NCBI GenBank assembly: GCA_900755095.1
Contig: CAAEFE010000082.1
Span: 1-46,210, forward strand
Direction of reading: 5' to 3'
From: an uncultured Bacteroides sp.
GTDB taxonomy: Bacteria; Bacteroidota; Bacteroidia; Bacteroidales; Bacteroidaceae
DNA length: 46,210 bases
Shown: positions 44,377-46,210 of the stretch, one piece after another
How positions within the stretch are numbered: position 1 is the stretch's first letter
How the letters are laid out: each line of letters begins with the position of its first letter
Notes under the pieces: model-generated
The model's database searches: none
The model's input: only the letters and a program-made list of their open reading frames with translations
Told to the model about the DNA's origin: nothing
Program-made: the position numbers and the translations under genes

Positions 44377-45426
44377 ATGAAAATTATTATAGATGATAAG
44401 ATACCTTATATAAAAGAGGCAGCAGAGAAAATTGCCGAAGAGGTAATCTACGCACCGGGAAAGGATTTTACACGGAAACTGGTACAGGATGCGGACGCAC
44501 TCATCATCCGGACCCGCACTCACTGCAACCGCGAATTGCTGGAAGGCAGCAAAGTAAAATTTATCGCCACAGCAACCATCGGATTTGACCATATCGACAC
44601 CGAATACTGCAAGCAGGCGGGTATCGAGTGGGCGAATGCCCCGGGATGCAATTCCGCCTCGGTGGCTCAGTATATACAATCCTCTCTTCTGATCTGGAAA
44701 TCTCTTCGGAATAAAAAGCCGGACGAACTGACGATCGGCATTATCGGTGTAGGTAATGTAGGAAGCAAGGTGGCCAAAGTCGTACAGGATTTCGGTATGC
44801 GTGTACTACTGAACGACTTGCCAAGAGAAGAGAAAGAAGGAAACATTACCTTCACCTCACTAGAGAAAATAGCCGAAGAATGTGATATCATCACCTTTCA
44901 CGTACCTTTATATAAGGAAGGGAAATATAAAACGTACCATCTGGCAGACGAGAATTTCTTCCGGTCTCTCCAACGGAAGCCTGTTGTCATCAACACTTCA
45001 AGAGGAGAAGTGATCGAAACAAACGCCCTGCTGGAAGCCATCAACAACGGTACAATCTCGGACGCAGTAATCGACGTATGGGAACATGAACCGGAAATCA
45101 ACCGTAAATTATTAGAAAAGGTACTGATAGGCACCCCACATATCGCCGGATACTCTGCCGACGGAAAAGCAAATGCCACCCGAATGTCGCTGGACTCCAT
45201 CTGCCGTTTCTTCCACCTAGGCGCAACTTATGAAATCACCCCTCCCGCCCCATCTTCGCCTATTATCGAAGCAAAAGACCGTGAAGAAGCTCTGCTGAAA
45301 ATGTACAATCCCATCGAAGACAGCAACCGATTAAAATCCCATCCGGAACTATTCGAAACCTTACGGGGAGATTACCCGTTGAGGAGAGAAGCGAAGGCGT
45401 ATATGCAGGTAATAAGTAATAGGTAA
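44377..45426 (+). CDS. pdxB: Erythronate-4-phosphate dehydrogenase
   Basis: PdxB oxidises 4-phosphoerythronate in the DXP-dependent pyridoxal-phosphate pathway. From the ATG at 44377 the product has 349 residues; TTG at 44371 is an unlikely start, and AAGGA lies upstream. MKIIIDDKIPYIKEAA starts the D-isomer 2-hydroxyacid dehydrogenase fold; IGIIGVGNVGSKVAKV is the NAD loop; VINTSRGEVIETNAL, DVWEHEPEIN and GTPHIAGYSADGKANAT hold catalytic Arg, Glu and His. The C-terminal QVISNR and stop are encoded by the inverted repeat that also ends purN. Confidence 0.95.
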   Translation: MKIIIDDKIPYIKEAAEKIAEEVIYAPGKDFTRKLVQDADALIIRTRTHCNRELLEGSKVKFIATATIGFDHIDTEYCKQAGIEWANAPGCNSASVAQYIQSSLLIWKSLRNKKPDELTIGIIGVGNVGSKVAKVVQDFGMRVLLNDLPREEKEGNITFTSLEKIAEECDIITFHVPLYKEGKYKTYHLADENFFRSLQRKPVVINTSRGEVIETNALLEAINNGTISDAVIDVWEHEPEINRKLLEKVLIGTPHIAGYSADGKANATRMSLDSICRFFHLGATYEITPPAPSSPIIEAKDREEALLKMYNPIEDSNRLKSHPELFETLRGDYPLRREAKAYMQVISNR

Positions 45427-45510
45427 TAAGTAATAGCCATGCGGATATCTAGCGAACGGGCACGGTACCAAAGTAACTACGATTATTACTTATTACCTAT
45501 TACTTATTAC
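45409..45510. repeat. Perfect 27-bp inverted repeat spanning both gene ends of pdxB and purN
   Basis: Left arm 45409-45435 and right arm 45484-45510 are perfect reverse complements separated by 48 bp. Each arm is itself a near-tandem duplication of a 14-mer, GTAATAAGTAATAG. The left arm codes for the last residues (VISNR) of pdxB and the right arm for the same last residues of purN. It may act as a bidirectional terminator or be a mobile-type repeat. Confidence 0.9.
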
Positions 45511-46065
45511 TTCTTCTACAACATGTGGGAAATGCTCATACTCCAAAGCGTGTACTTTTTTAGCCACCTCTTCGGGTGAGTCATCGGGAAGTACGGGGCA
45601 GGTGGCTTGGAAGATGATGCTTCCTTCGTCGTAGTGCTCATTAATATAATGTATAGTAATGCCAGTTTCTTTTTCGCCCGCAGCCACTACGGCTTGGTGA
45701 ACTTTGTCGCCATACATACCTTTTCCGCCGAACTTGGGCAGGAGAGCAGGATGTATATTTATGATTTTATCGGGATAAGCATGCAAAAGCAAATCCGGCA
45801 CGCGGACAAGGAAACCTGCCAGCACGATAAAGTCAATGCGATATTCCTGCAAAATAGCCAGAATTTCATCTCCGGCTGTCCAGTCCTCCTTCGGGAACAC
45901 GTTACAGGGCACTTTCAAACGATACGCACGTTCCAAAACGTAGGCATCACTTTTATTAGAAAGTACTAACGACACCTCAACGGAGTCGCTCTTCTGGAAA
46001 TACCGGATGAGATTCTCGGCATTTGAGCCGGAACCGGAAGCGAAAATGGCGATGTTTTTCTTCAT
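45493..46065 (-). CDS. purN: Phosphoribosylglycinamide formyltransferase
   Basis: PurN uses 10-formyltetrahydrofolate to formylate GAR in purine synthesis. From the ATG at 46065 the product is 190 residues; the open frame to 46116 lacks support. KNIAIFASGSGSNAENLIRYF is the phosphate-binding start, YRIDFIVLAGFLVRVPDLLLHAYPDKIINIHPALLPKFGGKGMYG includes the catalytic NIHPALLP region, and TGITIHYINEHYDEGSIIFQ holds the Asp. The C-terminal EEVISNR is encoded by the right arm of the inverted repeat. Confidence 0.95.
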   Translation of the reverse strand: MKKNIAIFASGSGSNAENLIRYFQKSDSVEVSLVLSNKSDAYVLERAYRLKVPCNVFPKEDWTAGDEILAILQEYRIDFIVLAGFLVRVPDLLLHAYPDKIINIHPALLPKFGGKGMYGDKVHQAVVAAGEKETGITIHYINEHYDEGSIIFQATCPVLPDDSPEEVAKKVHALEYEHFPHVVEEVISNR

Positions 46066-46210
46066 TATACTCGAATTCAATGCACAAAACAGTGAAAAAT
46101 GTGCAAAAGACTGCATTTATTTAGTCAAATATTTGCGCAAAACGATAAATATTCATTCCTTTGCACCGCAAATTTAAAGAAATAAAACTAATTATTAATT
46201 AAAAACTTAA

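Noticed and set aside
1..46210. CRISPR arrays, tRNA or rRNA genes
   Set aside because: No regularly spaced repeat series and no cloverleaf or rRNA signature was seen on reading both strands.

Overview
The window is almost certainly chromosomal DNA of a gut Bacteroides species. I base this on the rimP-nusA start, the speA/argB/aroK and pdxB/purN housekeeping genes, lipoproteins with SSC-type lipoboxes, GIN (DUF2807) and DUF4254/DUF5722/DUF6056 family proteins, HU-like and VirE-like genes of the kind found near Bacteroides surface-glycan loci, and repeated matches to the Bacteroides promoter pattern (TTG or TTTG, about 19-21 bp, then TAnnTTTG). The species is not determined.

Layout. (1) 1-8.75 kb is a conserved flank: nusA start and rimP, a one-TM protein, a YgjP-like metallopeptidase, a GIN-repeat lipoprotein, an ECF sigma factor with an anti-sigma-like partner, argB, speA, aroK, a nitroreductase and a viroplasmin/RNase H protein. 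(2) 8.76-14.96 kb is a minus-strand operon: an MsbA-like ABC exporter, a polysaccharide deacetylase, a GT87-GT2 fusion, a second GT87-like protein and a GtrA protein. (3) 15.1-18.6 kb holds a VirE/BT4734-like protein and a divergent HU-like gene. The HU gene sits inside a ~135 bp imperfect inverted repeat and has an unusual three-arm repeat in its leader. (4) 18.67-22.62 kb has two paralogous DUF5722 lipoproteins with a GH-A-like pair of glutamates. (5) 22.78-25.44 kb is a second Gtr-like module (GtrA, GtrB-like GT2 with a 1-bp frameshift, DUF6056 membrane protein). (6) 25.66-38.6 kb is AT-rich and glycosyltransferase-dense: a GT14-like enzyme, a plus-strand operon (DegT aminotransferase, class I aminotransferase, ATP-grasp ligase, GNAT, GT2), then a shuffled array of paralogous GT2 and GT4 genes on both strands. 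(7) 38.77-44.26 kb is a minus-strand operon resembling a lipooligosaccharide core module: DUF4254, GT9 heptosyltransferase-like, GT90/CAP10-like, WaaP-like kinase, and a double GT-A protein. (8) 44.4-46.2 kb is a conserved flank: pdxB and purN, converging on a perfect 27-bp inverted repeat.

How it may work together. The locus looks like a lipooligosaccharide or related surface-glycan factory. The right-hand operon would build and phosphorylate the core, the GT2/GT4 array would extend it, and the aminotransferase/ATP-grasp/GNAT operon would make and attach an amino or amino-acyl decoration. The two Gtr-like modules would add further sugars from polyprenyl-phosphate donors on the periplasmic side, and the MsbA-like protein would flip the lipid-linked product. 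I see no Wzx flippase, Wzy polymerase, chain-length regulator or UpxY/UpxZ pair, so this does not look like a classical Bacteroides capsule locus. The most unusual signals are the repeat-bounded HU gene, its three-arm leader, the GT87-GT2 fusion next to its own duplicate, the frameshifted gtrB-like gene, and the amino-acyl-type operon.
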